64,000 nt of DNA from Lucinisca nassula (GCA_963580285.1 OY757025.1:116997900-117061899), one strand, 5' to 3'; positions 45,715-58,126 are shown, counted from the stretch's first letter. Numbers and translations: made by a program. The notes: generated from the sequence alone by a model not told the origin.

Positions 45715-47898
45715 TTTTTATGCCCCCGCATCATATGATGCCGGGGGCATATAGTTTTCCGTACGTGTGTACGTGCGTACATGTGTACGTCCGTCTGTAC
45801 GTGTGTGTACGTACGTACGTGATCCTGTAACCTCAGGTTAAAGTTTTTGTAACAGGTAGAGCCTGAACTTTTAGAACTCATATTTTCCTAACCATTTGAT
45901 GGAACTGGTTCATCTTTGGTATGATGATAGATATAGGTCCAAAGTTTTATTAAGCAATACCCCCACCCCTGCCTGTGACCTCAAGGTCAAGGTCACAGAC
46001 TTAGAAATTTTCAATGTTAAAGACTCAGGTTAAGGTTTTTGTCACAGGTAGACTTGAACATTTTAGAACTCATATTTTCCAAACCATTTGATGGAATTGG
46101 TTCATATTTGGAATGATTAAAGATATAGGTCCAAAGTTTTATTCAGCGATACCCCCACCCATGCCCATGGCCTCAAGGTCAAGGTCATGGACTTAGAAAT
46201 TTTCCATGTTAAAGACTCCAGTTAAGGTATTTGTACCTGGTAGAACCTGAACTTTTATGATGGCTTTGGTTCATATGATGATAGATATAGGTACAATGTT
46301 TTATTCAGCAATACCCCACCCATTCCTATGACCTCAAGGTCAAGGTCACAGACAATTTTAATGTGAAAGATTTTAAACAGCTCAAATTTTCCAAACTATA
46401 TTATGGATTTGGCTTATGTATGTTATGATAATAGATACAGGTCCAAATGTTTATTTGGCAATACCCCCATTCATGCCTATGGCTTCAAGATCAAGGTCAC
46501 TGTGGCTATTCTTAGAAAAACTTTGTCATCGCTCTTATGCCTACATTTCTTCACTGATTTCAATATAACTTCACACAAATGTTCCTTATGACAATATCTC
46601 GAGCAAGTTTGTCTTTCGAGGTCATGACCTCAAGGTCAAGGTCACTGTGGCTATTTTTATAAATACTTTGTCATCGCTCTAGCGCCTACATTTCTTCACC
46701 AATTTCAATATAACTTCACACAAAAGTTACTTATAAAAATAGCTCGAGCAATTTCAAATTTCAAGGTCATGGCCTCAAGGTCAAGGTCAATGTGGCTATT
46801 TTTAAAAAAACTTTGTCATCGCTCTAGCGCTTACATTATTTAACCGATTTCAATATAACTTCACACAAATGTTCCTTATGACAATATCTGTAGCGAGTTC
46901 CACTTTCAAGGTCAAGGTCACTGTGGCTATTTTAGAAAAACTTTGTCATCGCTCTAGCGCTTACATTTCTTCACCGATTTCAATATAACTTCACACAAAT
47001 GTTCCTTATGACAATATCTCGAGCCATTTCGACTTTCAAGGTCAAGGTCACTGGCTATTTTTAGAAAACCTTTGTCATCGCTCTAGCGGCTGCATTTCTT
47101 CACAGGTTTCAAAATAACGTCACACAAATGTTCCTTATGACAATACCTCGAACGAGTTTGACTTTCAAAGTCAAGGTCACTGTGGCTATTTTTAGAAAAA
47201 CTTTGTCATTGCTCTAGCACTTACATTTTTTCACCAATTTCAATATTACTTCACACAAATGTTCCTTATGACAATATCTCTAGCAAGTTCCACTTTCAAG
47301 GTCAAGGTCACTGTGGCTATTTTAGAAAAACTTTGTCATCGCTCTAGTGCTTACATTTCTTCACCGATTTCAATATAACTTCACACAAATGTTCCTTATG
47401 ACAATATCTCGAGCGATTTCGACTTTCAAGGTCAAGGTCACTGTGGCTATTTGTTAGAAAAACTTTATCATCGCTCTAGCGACTACATTTCTTCACTGAT
47501 TTCAATATAACTTCACACAAATGTTCCTTATGACAATATCTCGAGCGATTTCGACTTTCAAGGTCAAGGTCATTGTGGCTATTTGTTAGAAAAACTTTAT
47601 CATCTCTCTAGCGACTACATTTCTTCACTGATTTCAATATAACTTCACACAAATATTCCTTATGACAATACCTCGAGCGAGTTCGACTTTCAAGGTCAAG
47701 GTCACCGTGGCTATTTTTAAAAAAACTTTGTCATTGCTGTAGCGCTTACATTTTTTCACCAATTTCAATATAACTTCTCACAAATGTTCCTGATGACAAG
47801 GTCACACCCTTAGAAAAGTTTGTTGCAACATGGATTTTCGGGGTGAGGCGGGGCCCTTGGCGGGGGCATCTGTGTCGTCTGGACACATTTCTAGTTGT
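45715..47898 (+). mobile_element. R11: tandem element
   Basis: Head hairpin GCCCCCGCATCATATGATGC (45722-45748), a GTACGTGTGTACGTGCG tract, longer units (45830-46470), then about ten units of about 125 bp (TTTGTCATCGCTCTAGCGC, AACTTCACACAAATGTTCCT). The 3' hairpin TGTGTCGTCTGGACACA (47871-47887) is followed by TTTCTAGTTGTT. Confidence 0.8.
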
Positions 47899-48049
47899 TT
47901 ATTGTTGCTGCAAGGCATGGGTTGTTGGTACTCGTTATCTGACGAGCACCCACAACCTATAATTGGCATACAAACAAGAAAAATATGTGGAATTTCCAAA
48001 ATAAACATTGAAAAACATGAGATATGGAAGAATGCACTGTCACATGGCT

Positions 48050-48352
48050 GGGGGCCCGGTAGCTCAGATGCGCGTCTAACTGGTGATCAGGAGGATACGG
48101 GTTCGATACCTGCTGGGGTCAGCAACATTCTTTAATGGAGTTTAATTATGAAATCTTTTCTGCAATCATTCTCTCCCTTCCACTGATTCAAGTAGGACAG
48201 TTGTCAGTTTCTGGTGTAAGACTGTACTGGTTAACTGCTTATGTATACGCCTGCCCAGGAAAAGTGTGTATAGGTAAACTGACCTGCTCAAAATGACCTA
48301 CCGGGTAAATAGTGTTGACTGAGCCTTTAAACTCCAATTCAAACAAACAAAC
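48050..48352 (+). mobile_element. SINE T2 (tRNA-derived)
   Basis: GGTAGCTCAGATGCGCGTCT and B box GGGTTCGATACC, body as T1, tail (CAAA)n. Confidence 0.8.
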
Positions 48353-48547
48353 TGTCACATGTCCACGTTAGTGTAATGCAAATAATGCTGTAGTCTAGCC
48401 TTTTCTTTCCTTTCAACATTTCATGACACGCACATGTATTGAGATGATGGCACACCAGATGAGAAAATCTTTTGCACAGGATATAGAAATTCCTATCCCC
48501 CTCTTTATCTAACATGTCTTATCTCTCCCTGCTGTACACTTCTTGCA

Positions 48548-48735
48548 CATTACATAAACACGCCTATTCAAGAATATTGAAAATTTTACCACTAAAAATG
48601 ATATTTTTTTGGATAGAAATTCTAATGTTTTTCTTATTTCTGCTCAAATACATAGGTTGTGGGTGCTTGTTAAAACTACCTGAGCGAGGCAGTTTTAACA
48701 AGTACCCACAATCACGGTAGGCGTGTTTTCATGAT
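48548..48735 (+). mobile_element. C-family element C8, right part deleted
   Basis: CATTACATAAACACGCCTAT to GTAGGCGTGTTTTCATGA; the hairpin is kept (GTGCTTGTTAAAACTACC). Confidence 0.75.
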
Positions 48736-48902
48736 AAAGGCCTGCCGGTAGATTGTGACAACCTATATTCAGCTGAAAAGTGGCATGTAAAGCTTTAAAA
48801 GTACAGTAAAAATCCTATATTAAGACTACCTTTGGGACTGTTCAAAAGTGGTCTTAAAGACCACTTTTGAACAGTCCTAAAGGTGGTCTTTGACCAGAGG
48901 AC

Positions 48903-49063
48903 CTTCCATGCTAATAAACCCTATTGGTTTCATTGGGCGACAGGGCTTGAGATGTCATTTCATCTCAATGTCGGGTAAAAGCCCCACAAAATTGGAAGCA
49001 ACGTCTCCAAAATGACCTTTACAGTGTTGACAGGGACGTTAAACCTCAAATCAAACAAACAAA
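48903..49063 (+). mobile_element. SINE E10, 5'-truncated, 13-bp target duplication
   Basis: Only the 3' half. TTGACCAGAGGAC at 48890-48902 and 49064-49076. It has inserted beside a GGTGGTCTTT-type hairpin (48836-48890). Confidence 0.9.
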
Positions 49064-49249
49064 TTGACCAGAGGACAGAAAACATAAAGGTTAAGTGCAC
49101 CCTTCAAACTAAGCTTTCTAAAGCAGAATTGTTCATATGCCATGGTAATTAAAAAAAAAGGGAAACCTAGAAGCTGACTATATCCCTGCATTAGCCCATT
49201 TTTCTGTAATGGGGATCCCACTGTATCTTACATGATATAAATCATTAAA

Positions 49250-50096
49250 CAGTCCAACCTGTCTACAAAGACCACTCATATGGTCTTTGTCCACAGGTGG
49301 TCTTTATTCAGAGGTCAGTTTTGCATCAATTGTTCTACCTCTTTAGAAGACAAGGATTACTTCACAGCATTTATGCAGATATGTAATAGATAATCCCAGT
49401 TACACCTGAATGATTCACTGATTAATTCCCCTAAACATAACATTGTCAGATTTTAATAATGAATCACTAAAAAAAATTAATTTGGCTCATTAAAGGATGT
49501 CCACAAACAATTATTTGTCCAATTAAAACTTTGGTCAATGCTATTCAAAGCACAAAGTGGTCTTTGTTCAGGGTAAAAATATGCATTTGGGAAGGATTTT
49601 GACTGTCCTCTGGTCCTAGTGCACAGGTGGTCTCTGTTGACAGTTGCATTATATAGAGGATCTTATATGAGTGTTTATGTATTGAATTTATTAAACCTGT
49701 TGAGGAAAAGGGATAAAAAGCGAGGCTCTGCCGAGCATTTTATCCCTTTTCATCGAGTTAAATAAATTCAATAATACATGAACACAAATATAAGATTCTG
49801 TTTATCATATGACATTTGAAACGCATTTAATTCACGATTTCTGTACAAAAATGTCAATATTCGGCCATTGGTAAATGCGACGTCGTTAAAGACGCTGTAC
49901 ATGTAACGTTATCACGCGTATCTTACTAATTTGCATATTTAATCCACTAGTGGATTATCGAAAATATTACATGTCGTTATTACACTCAGCTGCAACGTCA
50001 TATGATAAATAGTATAATTGGATGGGGGGAATTGGAAATGGTCTTTGTAGACAGGTGGTCTTTGTTCACAGGTGGTCTTTAAGACAGGTTTGACTG
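49250..50096. mobile_element. CAGT/pogo-like element with nested B7
   Basis: ACAGTCCAACCTGTCTACAA at the left and GACAGGTTTGACTGTA at the right. Internal GGTGGTCTTTGTTCACAG repeats. B7 lies inside. Confidence 0.6.
49652..50008 (+). mobile_element. B-family element B7
   Basis: TATAGAGGATCTTATATGAG to CAACGTCATATGATAAA. Confidence 0.8.
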
Positions 50097-50338
50097 TAAT
50101 CACTAGATAGTGTACCAAGTTTGCCATCGGCCCCCGCATATTTAATCCACTAGTGGATTATCGAAAATATTACATGGCGTTATTACACTCTCAGATGCGA
50201 CGTCATATGATAAATAGTATAATTGGATGGGGGGAATTGGAAGTGGTCTTTGTAGACAGGTGGTCTTTGTTCACAGGTGGTCTTTAAGACAGGTTTGACT
50301 GTACTCACTAGATAGTGTACCATGTTTGCCATCGGCCC
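49933..50338. repeat. 203-bp tandem segmental duplication
   Basis: GCATATTTAATCCACTAGTG begins at 49933 and again at 50136. Both copies run through the B7 end, GATGGGGGGAATTGGAA and GTTTGCCATCGGCCCC, and are nearly identical. Confidence 0.85.
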
Positions 50339-50636
50339 CAGCCCATAGGGGCTTAAAGAAATAAATGGGCTGCATGATGCTTCCATGCAGAGCTGAATCC
50401 GGCACACACACTAGTACTGGTAAACAGCTTAGAGGATCTAAGCCTGCCCAGGAACCGCGGTGCAAGGTGGACCGTCCATGCTAACAAACCCTATTGGTTT
50501 CATTGGGCAACAGGGCTTGAGATGACATTTCATCTCAATGTTGGGGAAAAAGTCCCAAATGATTTGAAGCAACGTCGCCAAAATGACCTTTACAGTGTTG
50601 ACGGGGACGTTAAACCTCAAATCAAAACAAACAAAT
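50331..50636 (+). mobile_element. SINE E11
   Basis: GGCCCCAGCCCATAGGGGCT to GTTAAACCTCAAATCAAAAC. Full length. Confidence 0.8.
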
Positions 50637-50639
50637 TTT

Positions 50640-51091
50640 GTATTGGCCAGTTAAAGGTCCTCTGTCTGCTTCATTGGCCTTCGGCCTCAGTACATTACAG
50701 CAGACCTCAGACCTGTAACTCAGCAGATACAAAATATACTTGATTGATAAGTTTGAAGTCTCTAGCTATACACTTTCTGAAAAATCTTTGAAACTGTGAC
50801 TTTGGCCTATATGAAGATAAAGAATGAAAGAACAAATAAGTCAACAGGGGTAAACATTTGGAAGCAAGGACTATAACATAAAAAAAACTGTAAAGTGTAC
50901 ATGTTTTTCTGGGCCTCGCTTGCTGGTTTTAGTCAACTAGGCCTCCTCATTGACCCTCAAATATTTTCAAATTTCAGCTCTGGAATCAATGATCCCAAAG
51001 TAAATTATAACCTACACTATGATGAAGGGTAGGGAAACTTTTATGGCCGCCACACATTATAATACCAGCTGTAGTGAAGATAAACTGTTCT
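50640..51091. other. Non-coding DNA with R14-like fragment
   Basis: 50855-51080 resembles the tandem unit at 61207 (CATTTGGAAGCAAGGACTAT, GCCGCCACACATTATAATAC); the rest is unassigned. Confidence 0.45.
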
Positions 51092-51296
51092 TTAACTCTT
51101 ATCTTGCTGTTCACAACAACCCCTATCTTTGCAAACAGTGTAGATCCGTATCAGATGTGTCTGGGGCATGATACTTCAGTGAGGCAGCACTATAAAAGTG
51201 AGCATTGAGCTCCCTGTCGCAACCAGACACCGTCGTGATATGACTGAAAAATTGTTGAAAGCGACGTTAAACCCGAATTCACACACACGCCCAGTA
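51092..51296 (+). mobile_element. A7 fragment followed by SINE U2 3' fragment
   Basis: 51092-51157 is the left arm of an A MITE. At 51158-51296 it changes to the U-family 3' half (GATACTTCAGTGAGGCAGCA to GCGACGTTAAACCCGAATTC). Confidence 0.65.
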
Positions 51297-51998
51297 GCTT
51301 TACACTTTTTGGAGCGTAGCTGTTGCAGCGTAGCTCCAGTGAGATGAGAAGTGATTTCGGCACTACTTTCAGTGTTACTGCATATGACCCAATCACCAGT
51401 GAGAATATAGTACCCCATGTTAACGTAGTAGATTATTACGCCATGCGGTATCTTCTTATAGAGTGCATTGCAAACGGAATAGATGAATATTATTAATAGA
51501 TGAAGTGTGTAGCAGTCTAATCTTTTTATAGTACAGTTCATATAACCCAGTTTACAATCCATTTGTACCATAAAATCCCAAACCTGGCAACTTGCAAACA
51601 GGACAAACCCAGATCAGATACCACAGAACGCGGAGTCTCATTATGACCTTCACTGCATACTTACAAGAAGGTTCAGCCATTTTCGCCAAATATTTCGTGG
51701 AAGCCTGACATCTCTGATTTTAAAATGAACTCATTCCATACTGATATAAGATGTTGAGGATTCCATTCATTTAAAATGGGTTAAGTACGCGGTGTGGGTC
51801 GATAATGTATTATCAAAATAAGACAGTTGGAATGAATTTGGACAGGTGCACGTCAAGGCTTATATTGTAATCAGTAAAATTTGCAGTTTAGACAATGATG
51901 AGATGCCACTTGTTGTAGCGTCTGATCTGGGTCTGCTATGTTTGTCCCTGAAAAGGCTGCTAGACATATACACAGAGTATGGGTTAATGTGTGGGAGT
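51297..51998. other. Unassigned non-coding DNA
   Basis: Only weak traces of A/J-type hairpin words (GCAAACAGGACAAACCCAG). No gene. Confidence 0.35.
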
Positions 51999-52092
51999 GG
52001 GGGGGGGGGGGGGGGGGGGGGGGCAATGTTACTTTTTTAAAGCGACCTGTCTGCGTCCTAACCATGTGACCATAAATAAAGAAAATTATCAG

Positions 52093-52250
52093 CTCAGACG
52101 CAAGTTCGATATCTGCCGGGTTCGGCAACATTCTTTCCAGGAGATTGATCGTGAAATCTGTTCCACGGTGATTCTGTCCCTTTCGCTGATTCAAGAAGGG
52201 CAGTTGTTGGTTTCCGGTAAAAGTCTGCACTGGTGTATTGACAATATCTA
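52093..52250 (+). mobile_element. SINE T3 fragment
   Basis: Degraded head (AGTTCGATATCTGCCGGGTT) and the first half of the T body. Preceded by a run of G (about 51999-52023). Confidence 0.65.
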
Positions 52251-52254
52251 ACCG

Positions 52255-52588
52255 AAGAAACTGCCTTAATGCCAGATCATTTCATAAATGGCCTCGTCGA
52301 GGCAATTTATTTTTATATAATAATAACGCGAGTATAATGTCTAAACATCTTCAAATATTCCTATGGATTGATATTGACAATAACTAACTCAAGAAACTGT
52401 CGTATGCAAAATCACTTCATAAATGGCCTCACTGATGCAATATATATTTAGATAAAATGTTAACAGAGTATAACGTTCAAACCTCTCTGAATATTCCGAT
52501 CATTTTTGGCATTCGGATTGATATTGACAATACCTAACCCATGAGGCTGTTTTATGCAGATTACTTTATGAATGGCCTCGCTTAGGCA
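52255..52588. repeat. R16 left part, about 158-bp tandem units
   Basis: Diverged copies of GGATTGATATTGACAATAAC and ATAAATGGCCTCGTCGAGG. It continues at 54709-55350 beyond the R12 insertion. Confidence 0.65.
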
Positions 52589-54708
52589 AAACTAGAACTG
52601 TCAGAGGATCTGACTATAGCCCCGCTATAGCCCTGTCAGAGGAGAAAGACTCATGAATTAAAGGTAAAGACTTGTGAGAGGGTTAAATCCCTAACAAGGT
52701 ACCTACGCCTTATAGACTTTTCGCGTAATTAGATCTGAAAAACAGTCTAAGTTAAAAAATAAGTTTTGGATTATGAAAAAAGCACATGCACATCTTCAGA
52801 CCTATATGAAAACACCTGTTAAGTTTCAAAAGGATTGACCTAGAACTGTAAGAGGAGTTGCGATCACAAGGTAGCTACTCCCTATACATTTTAACATTAG
52901 TAGATCTCAAAAATTGTCTAAGTTAAAAAAGGTGAAATAAGTGAAAACATTATTTAAGGATAATGAAAAAAGAATATGCACATCTTCAGACCTATATGAA
53001 AACACCTGTAAAGTTTCAAAAGGATTGACTTAGAACTGTAAGAGGAGTTGCAGTAACAAGGTAGCTACTCCCTATACATTTTAACATTAGTAGATCTCAA
53101 AAATTGTCTAAGTTAAAAAAAGGTGAAATAAGTGAAAAAAATTATTTAAGGATAATGAAAAAAGAATATGTACATATTCAGACTTATATGAAAACACCTG
53201 TTAAGTTTCAATAGGATTGACCTAGAACTGTAGGAGGAGTTGCGGTAACAAGGTAGCTACTCCCTATACATTTTAACATTAGTAGATCTCAAAAATTGTC
53301 TAAGTTAGAAAAGGTGAAATAAGTGAAAAAAATTATTTAAGGATAATGAAAAAAGAATATGCACATCTTCAGACCAATATGATAACACCTGTAAAGTTTC
53401 AAAAGGATTGACCTAGAACTGTAAGAGGAGTTGCGGTAACAAGGTAGCTACTCCCTATACATTTTAACATTAGTAGATCTCAAAAATTGTCTAAGTTAAA
53501 AAAGGTGAAATAAGTTAAAAAATTATTTAAGGATAATGAAAAAAGAATATGCACATCTTCAGACCTATATGAAAACACCTGTAAAGTTTCAAAAGGATTG
53601 ACCTAGAACTGTAAGAGGAGTTGCGGTAACAAGGTAGCTACTCCCTATACATTTTAACATTAGTAGATCTCAAAAATTGTCTAAGTTAAAAAAGGTGAAA
53701 TAAGTTAAAAAATTATTTAAGGATAATGAAAAAAGAATATGCACATCTTCAGACCTATATGAAAACACCTGTAAAGTTTCAAAAGGATTGACTTAGAACT
53801 GTAAGAGGAGTTGCAGTAACAAGGTAGCTACTCCCTATATATTTTAACATTAGTAGATCTCAAAAATTGTCTAAGTTAAAAAAGGTGAAATAAGTGAAAA
53901 AAATTATTTAAGGATAATGAAAAAAGAATATGCACATCTTCAGACCTATATGATAACACCTGTAAAGTTTCAAAAGGATTGACCTAGAACTGTAAGAGGA
54001 GTTGCGGTAACAAGGTAGCTACTCCCTATACATTTTAACATTAGTAGATCTCAAAAATTGTCTAAGTTAAAAAAGGTGAAATAAGTGAAAAAAATTATTT
54101 AAGGATAATGAAAAAAGAATATGCACATCTTCAGACCTATATGAAAACACCTGTAAAGTTTCAAAAGGATTGACCTAGAACTGTAAGAGGAGTTGCGGTA
54201 ACAAGGTAGCTACTCCCTATACATTTTAACATTAGTAGATCTCAAAAATTGTCTAAGTTAAAAAAGGTGAAATAAGTGAAAAAAATTATTTAAGGGTAAT
54301 GAAAAAAGAATATGCACATCTTCAGACCTATATGAAAACACATGTAAAGTTTCAAAAGGATTGACTTAGAACTGTAAGAGGAGTTGCAGTAACAAGGTAG
54401 CTACTCCCTATATATTTTAACATTAGTAGATCTAAAAAATTGTCTAAGTTGAAAAAGGTGAAATAAGTGAAAAAAATTATTTAAGGATAATGCAAAAAGA
54501 ATATGCACATCTTCAAACCTATATGATAACACCCGTAAAGTTTCAAAAGGATTGACCTAGAACTGTAAGAGGAGTTGCGGTAACAAGGTACCCACTATCA
54601 AATATTACAGACAGACAGACAGACTGACTGACAGACAGACAGACAGACGGAATTTCGGACAAGCCAAATCCAATATAGCCCCCACTTTTTCAAAGCGGGG
54701 CTATAATA
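52589..54708 (-). mobile_element. R12: tandem element nested in R16, about 189-bp units
   Basis: On the - strand, the head hairpin TATAGCCCCGC / GGGGGCTATA (54674-54705) and a (GTCT)n tract (about 54605-54650) lead into about ten very similar units (AAGGTAGCTACTCCCTATAC; CTCAAAAATTGTCTAAGTTA). The 3' hairpin GTCAGATCCTCTGAC (52600-52614) is followed by AGTTCTAGTT. It encodes nothing. Confidence 0.85.
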
Positions 54709-55350
54709 ATAAAAAAAATGAATACGGAGTATAACATCTAAACCCGGCTTTGATCATTTTCGGCATACAGGTTGATATTGACAATAATCAACCCGCAAAA
54801 TTGCCTTTTGCCAAATTACTTTACAAACGGCCTCGCGTAGGCAAACTGAAAAATTATTTCGAAGTGTTACTTCTAATCTACTTGGAATATTTTTGACAAC
54901 TGTTAGCATACAGATAGATACTGTACCGATCTAACCAACGCGATTACTGAATGTCCAATTTCTTTATTTCAGCCTCGGCAAGGTAAAAAATTCACCCACT
55001 GACACGGTCGTATAACTTTCAAACCGACGGGTATATTTTTATAATGTTTTGCATGCAGATGTAAATTGACAAGATCAAGCTAATGATATTGTCTAATGCC
55101 AGATAGCTTTATAAACAGCCTCACCGACGCAATTCTTTAAAGACTGATTACGGATGAATAAATTATAAACTGCTGGGAAAATTATGATAATTTTTCACAT
55201 GAAGATAAACATCATCAAGGCGTAACCAAGGAGAATGTCTAATGCAAGATAAATAACCTCCCTAAGGTGATTTTTCAAAAACTGATTACATAAAATAACT
55301 TTAAAGCCGCAAAACAATTGCGCAAGCCGCAGTTATTTCACGAACTATAG
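54709..55350. repeat. R16 right part
   Basis: Resumes with CGGAGTATAACATCTAAACC and GTTGATATTGACAATAATCA, then units diverge toward 55350. Confidence 0.6.
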
Positions 55351-55400
55351 CTCAGCAGAAATCTTCAAGTAAACTGTAGAACTGCATGGTTGCTGTATTT

Positions 55401-55579
55401 CTCAAAAACATTGATTGTGGGTACTTGCTAAAACTGCCTCGTCAAGGCGGTTCAATCAATTCCCCGCAATCAATGTTTTGAGCAGAGATAAGAAAATATC
55501 ACAATTTTGTATCTTAAAATTTCCATTTTTTTTGCCAAAAATTTGACAATGTATTTGTACAGGCGTGTTTTCGTGATGG
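55401..55579 (-). mobile_element. C-family element C9, partial
   Basis: Hairpin around GGTACTTGCTAAAACTGCC and terminus ACAGGCGTGTTTTCGTGATG. Confidence 0.7.
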
Positions 55580-55814
55580 TTGTTGCGGGGTCTACACCTT
55601 AGCGTGAGTTAATTTCAATATAGGTCTTGTTGCTTTAACACGACTTCTGGCCCAGAATAGCTTCAAACAGCTATGTTAATTGGATCAATATGAGCCTGAA
55701 TTAAAATAACAATCAGACGCTATATCAAATTATCAAAGCTACGCTCCATCAGCACTCTCAGTGCTTTGATTTGAGTTTGGCATTACAGGTCTTTCACTTA
55801 AATTGAGCCAATCA

Positions 55815-56023
55815 TTAACTCTTATCATGCTGTTCACAACAACTCCTATCTTTGGAAACAGTGTAGATCCAGATCAGATGGCTTCTTAAGAAGCCATCTA
55901 ATCAGGATCTACACTGGCATTCAGTTTATGAATTTGTAGCAATAAATTACATCAAGTAATTTGATTGGTTGACAGACAGAAATGGGTGTGGCTTAAATGA
56001 ATATTCGGCAAGATAAGGGTTAA
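55815..56023 (+). mobile_element. MITE A8
   Basis: TTAACTCTTATCATGCTG to CGGCAAGATAAGGGTTAA. Hairpin GGCTTCTTAAGAAGCC. The left flank (ATTGAGCCAATCA) also flanks A2, so the two share a larger unit or host repeat. Confidence 0.8.
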
Positions 56024-56167
56024 AAGGGGTAATCATTTGGAAGCAAGGACTACAGAAGTACAAGAAAGCCCTTTGTCTCTTACGCAATATGTCATCATTA
56101 TTTCATACCTGTGATAATTTTTGAACTGTATGAGGGAGATTTGGCATTTTGATGAGCGAGATGTAAA

Positions 56168-56283
<116 letters not shown>

Positions 56284-56301
56284 AAATGTTCAATTCAAAT
56301 G

Positions 56302-56611
56302 CTGCCCCCCCCCCACCGCCGCCCATCGGGGCTTGAAGAAATAGATGGGCTGCATGAAGGTTACACGCAGAGCTGAAATCCGACCGCACGCGAGCACTGG
56401 TAAACTGCTTAGAGGATCGAAGCCTGCCTAAGTAAAGCCGTTCGAGTCGGACCGTCCATGATTATAAACCCTATTAGTTTCATTGGCCGACAGGGCTTGA
56501 GATGTCATTTCATCTCAATGTCGGGTAAAAGTCCCTAAAATTGGAAGTAACTTCTCCAAAATGGCCTATACAGTGTTAACGTTAAACCACAAATCACACA
56601 AAACAAATCAG
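56302..56611 (+). mobile_element. SINE E12, 8-bp target duplication
   Basis: Begins near CTGCCCCCCCCCACCGCCGC and ends CAAATCACACAAAACAAATC. TTCAAATG flanks it at 56294-56301 and 56612-56619. Confidence 0.8.
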
Positions 56612-57020
56612 TTCAAATGAGGGAGACTCCAATATTTTACTAAAACTTAGCATAAATTGGGCAAAACTTAGTATCAGAATGAGGGAGTCTCCCTCCTGAT
56701 GATGGAGGTATCGCAGGCATGTAGTTTGAGACTTCCAAGAAATCTTCCACAAAAAAAAATTGTCTATATGGAGAGAAAGAAGAATAAAATTATGTACATC
56801 CAAAAATACTACATGTATAATTTGGGCCTACATGGCCAGAAAGATTCATTGATTGATTGTGTTGGGTATAACGTCAACCCTTGTGGGTTGTTTTGTGTTT
56901 TCTTGCACACCAGACAAGAAAATCCGTGAGAAAGGGAGAAAAGTGATATAAGAAATAGTGGAGCAGATTTAAGTTAGGGACAGGGGAGAAAGATGGAAAT
57001 GTATAGAGACAGAAGAAGTA
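56612..57020. other. Non-coding DNA with (CAAT)-tail SINE fragment
   Basis: 56850-57000 is a reverse copy of the 18590-18640 repeat (GTATAACGTCAACCCTTGTG). A short inverted repeat of GAGGGAGACTCC type lies at 56618-56695. Confidence 0.5.
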
Positions 57021-57720
57021 GCAAATAAAAATCAAAAATGAGTTCCTTTAAGAGCAATGAAAACATTCATAAGAAAGAAGATGGGTCATACTACGTAGTT
57101 TCGGCTAATAAAGCCTCATCAGTGATGATCCGGCAAAGAAAGCCCGAGGAAACATACTGCAATTTTGCGAATTTCGAATAGGCAGTCGATTCAAAGACTG
57201 ATATAAATCAAAATGGGGTCGAAATAATTAAAAACCTGTCTAGAATATGAGTCTAAACCAATAATTTATTTCCGAGTTCTCAGAATATTCACGCTGATCT
57301 CAAAGGATCAAAAGTAAAATATAAACTGCACTATGGTTGATGTACGGGGAGACGTTTTACGGCCGCCACACGGCACAACACCAGCTGCAGTGAAGGCAAA
57401 TAAAAATCAAAAATGAGTTCCTTTAAGAGCAATGAAAACATTCATAAGAAAGAAGATGGGTCATACTACGTAGTTTCGGCTAATAAAGCCTCACCAGTGA
57501 CCCTGTAATGATCCGGCAAAGAAAACCCGAGGAAACATACTGCAATTTTGCGAATTTCGAATAGACAGTCGATTCAAAGACTGATATAAATCGAAATGGG
57601 GTCCAAATAATTAAAAACCTGTCTAGAATATGAGTCTAAACCAATAATTTATTTCCGAGTTCTCAGAATATTCACGCTGATCTCAAAGGACCAAAAGTAA
57701 AATATAAACTGCAAAGCTTC
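57021..57720. repeat. R17: 375-bp tandem repeat, two copies
   Basis: GCAAATAAAAATCAAAAATG starts at 57021 and 57396. Copies share ACTACGTAGTTTCGGCTAAT and TTTACGGCCGCCACACGGCA. Related to the 61207 repeat. Confidence 0.8.
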
Positions 57721-57855
57721 CCCTCCACCCCTACCTGCTGCAAGGACAACAGGCCTTTCCCAACTGTAATCCAATAAAAGTTGAACACCCCAATGACACA
57801 AGATTCGTGCCACCTTTGTCTCATCCAACCACACCTACATGGCCAGAAAGAAGAA

Positions 57856-58126
57856 CATTACGCAAACACGCCTATACAAATACATTGCCACCTTTATCGC
57901 CGGAAAAAAAATGAAAATTTTATGATGAAAAATTGTGATATTTTTCTTATTTCTGCTCAAATATAGATTGTGGGCACTCATCGAGGCGGTTGTAACGAGT
58001 ACCCACAATCTATATTTCCGAACAGAAATAAGAAAATAAGGTATACCCCCGGAAACCCCAGTTTTACTATATAAAAGTGGGGTTCAAGGGGGTCGAAATT
58101 ATATACATAGGTGTGTTTTCGTGATG
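57856..58126 (+). mobile_element. C-family element C10 (type 1) with poly-A after it
   Basis: CATTACGCAAACACGCCTAT to AGGTGTGTTTTCGTGATG. A run of about 25 A follows (58127-58151). Confidence 0.8.

Noticed and set aside
51871..52251. Gly- or Pro-rich frames
   Set aside because: Caused by the poly-G run at about 51999-52023.
52740..54600. Centromeric-type satellite
   Set aside because: The array is bounded by the head and tail hairpins of a mobile element and nested in another repeat.
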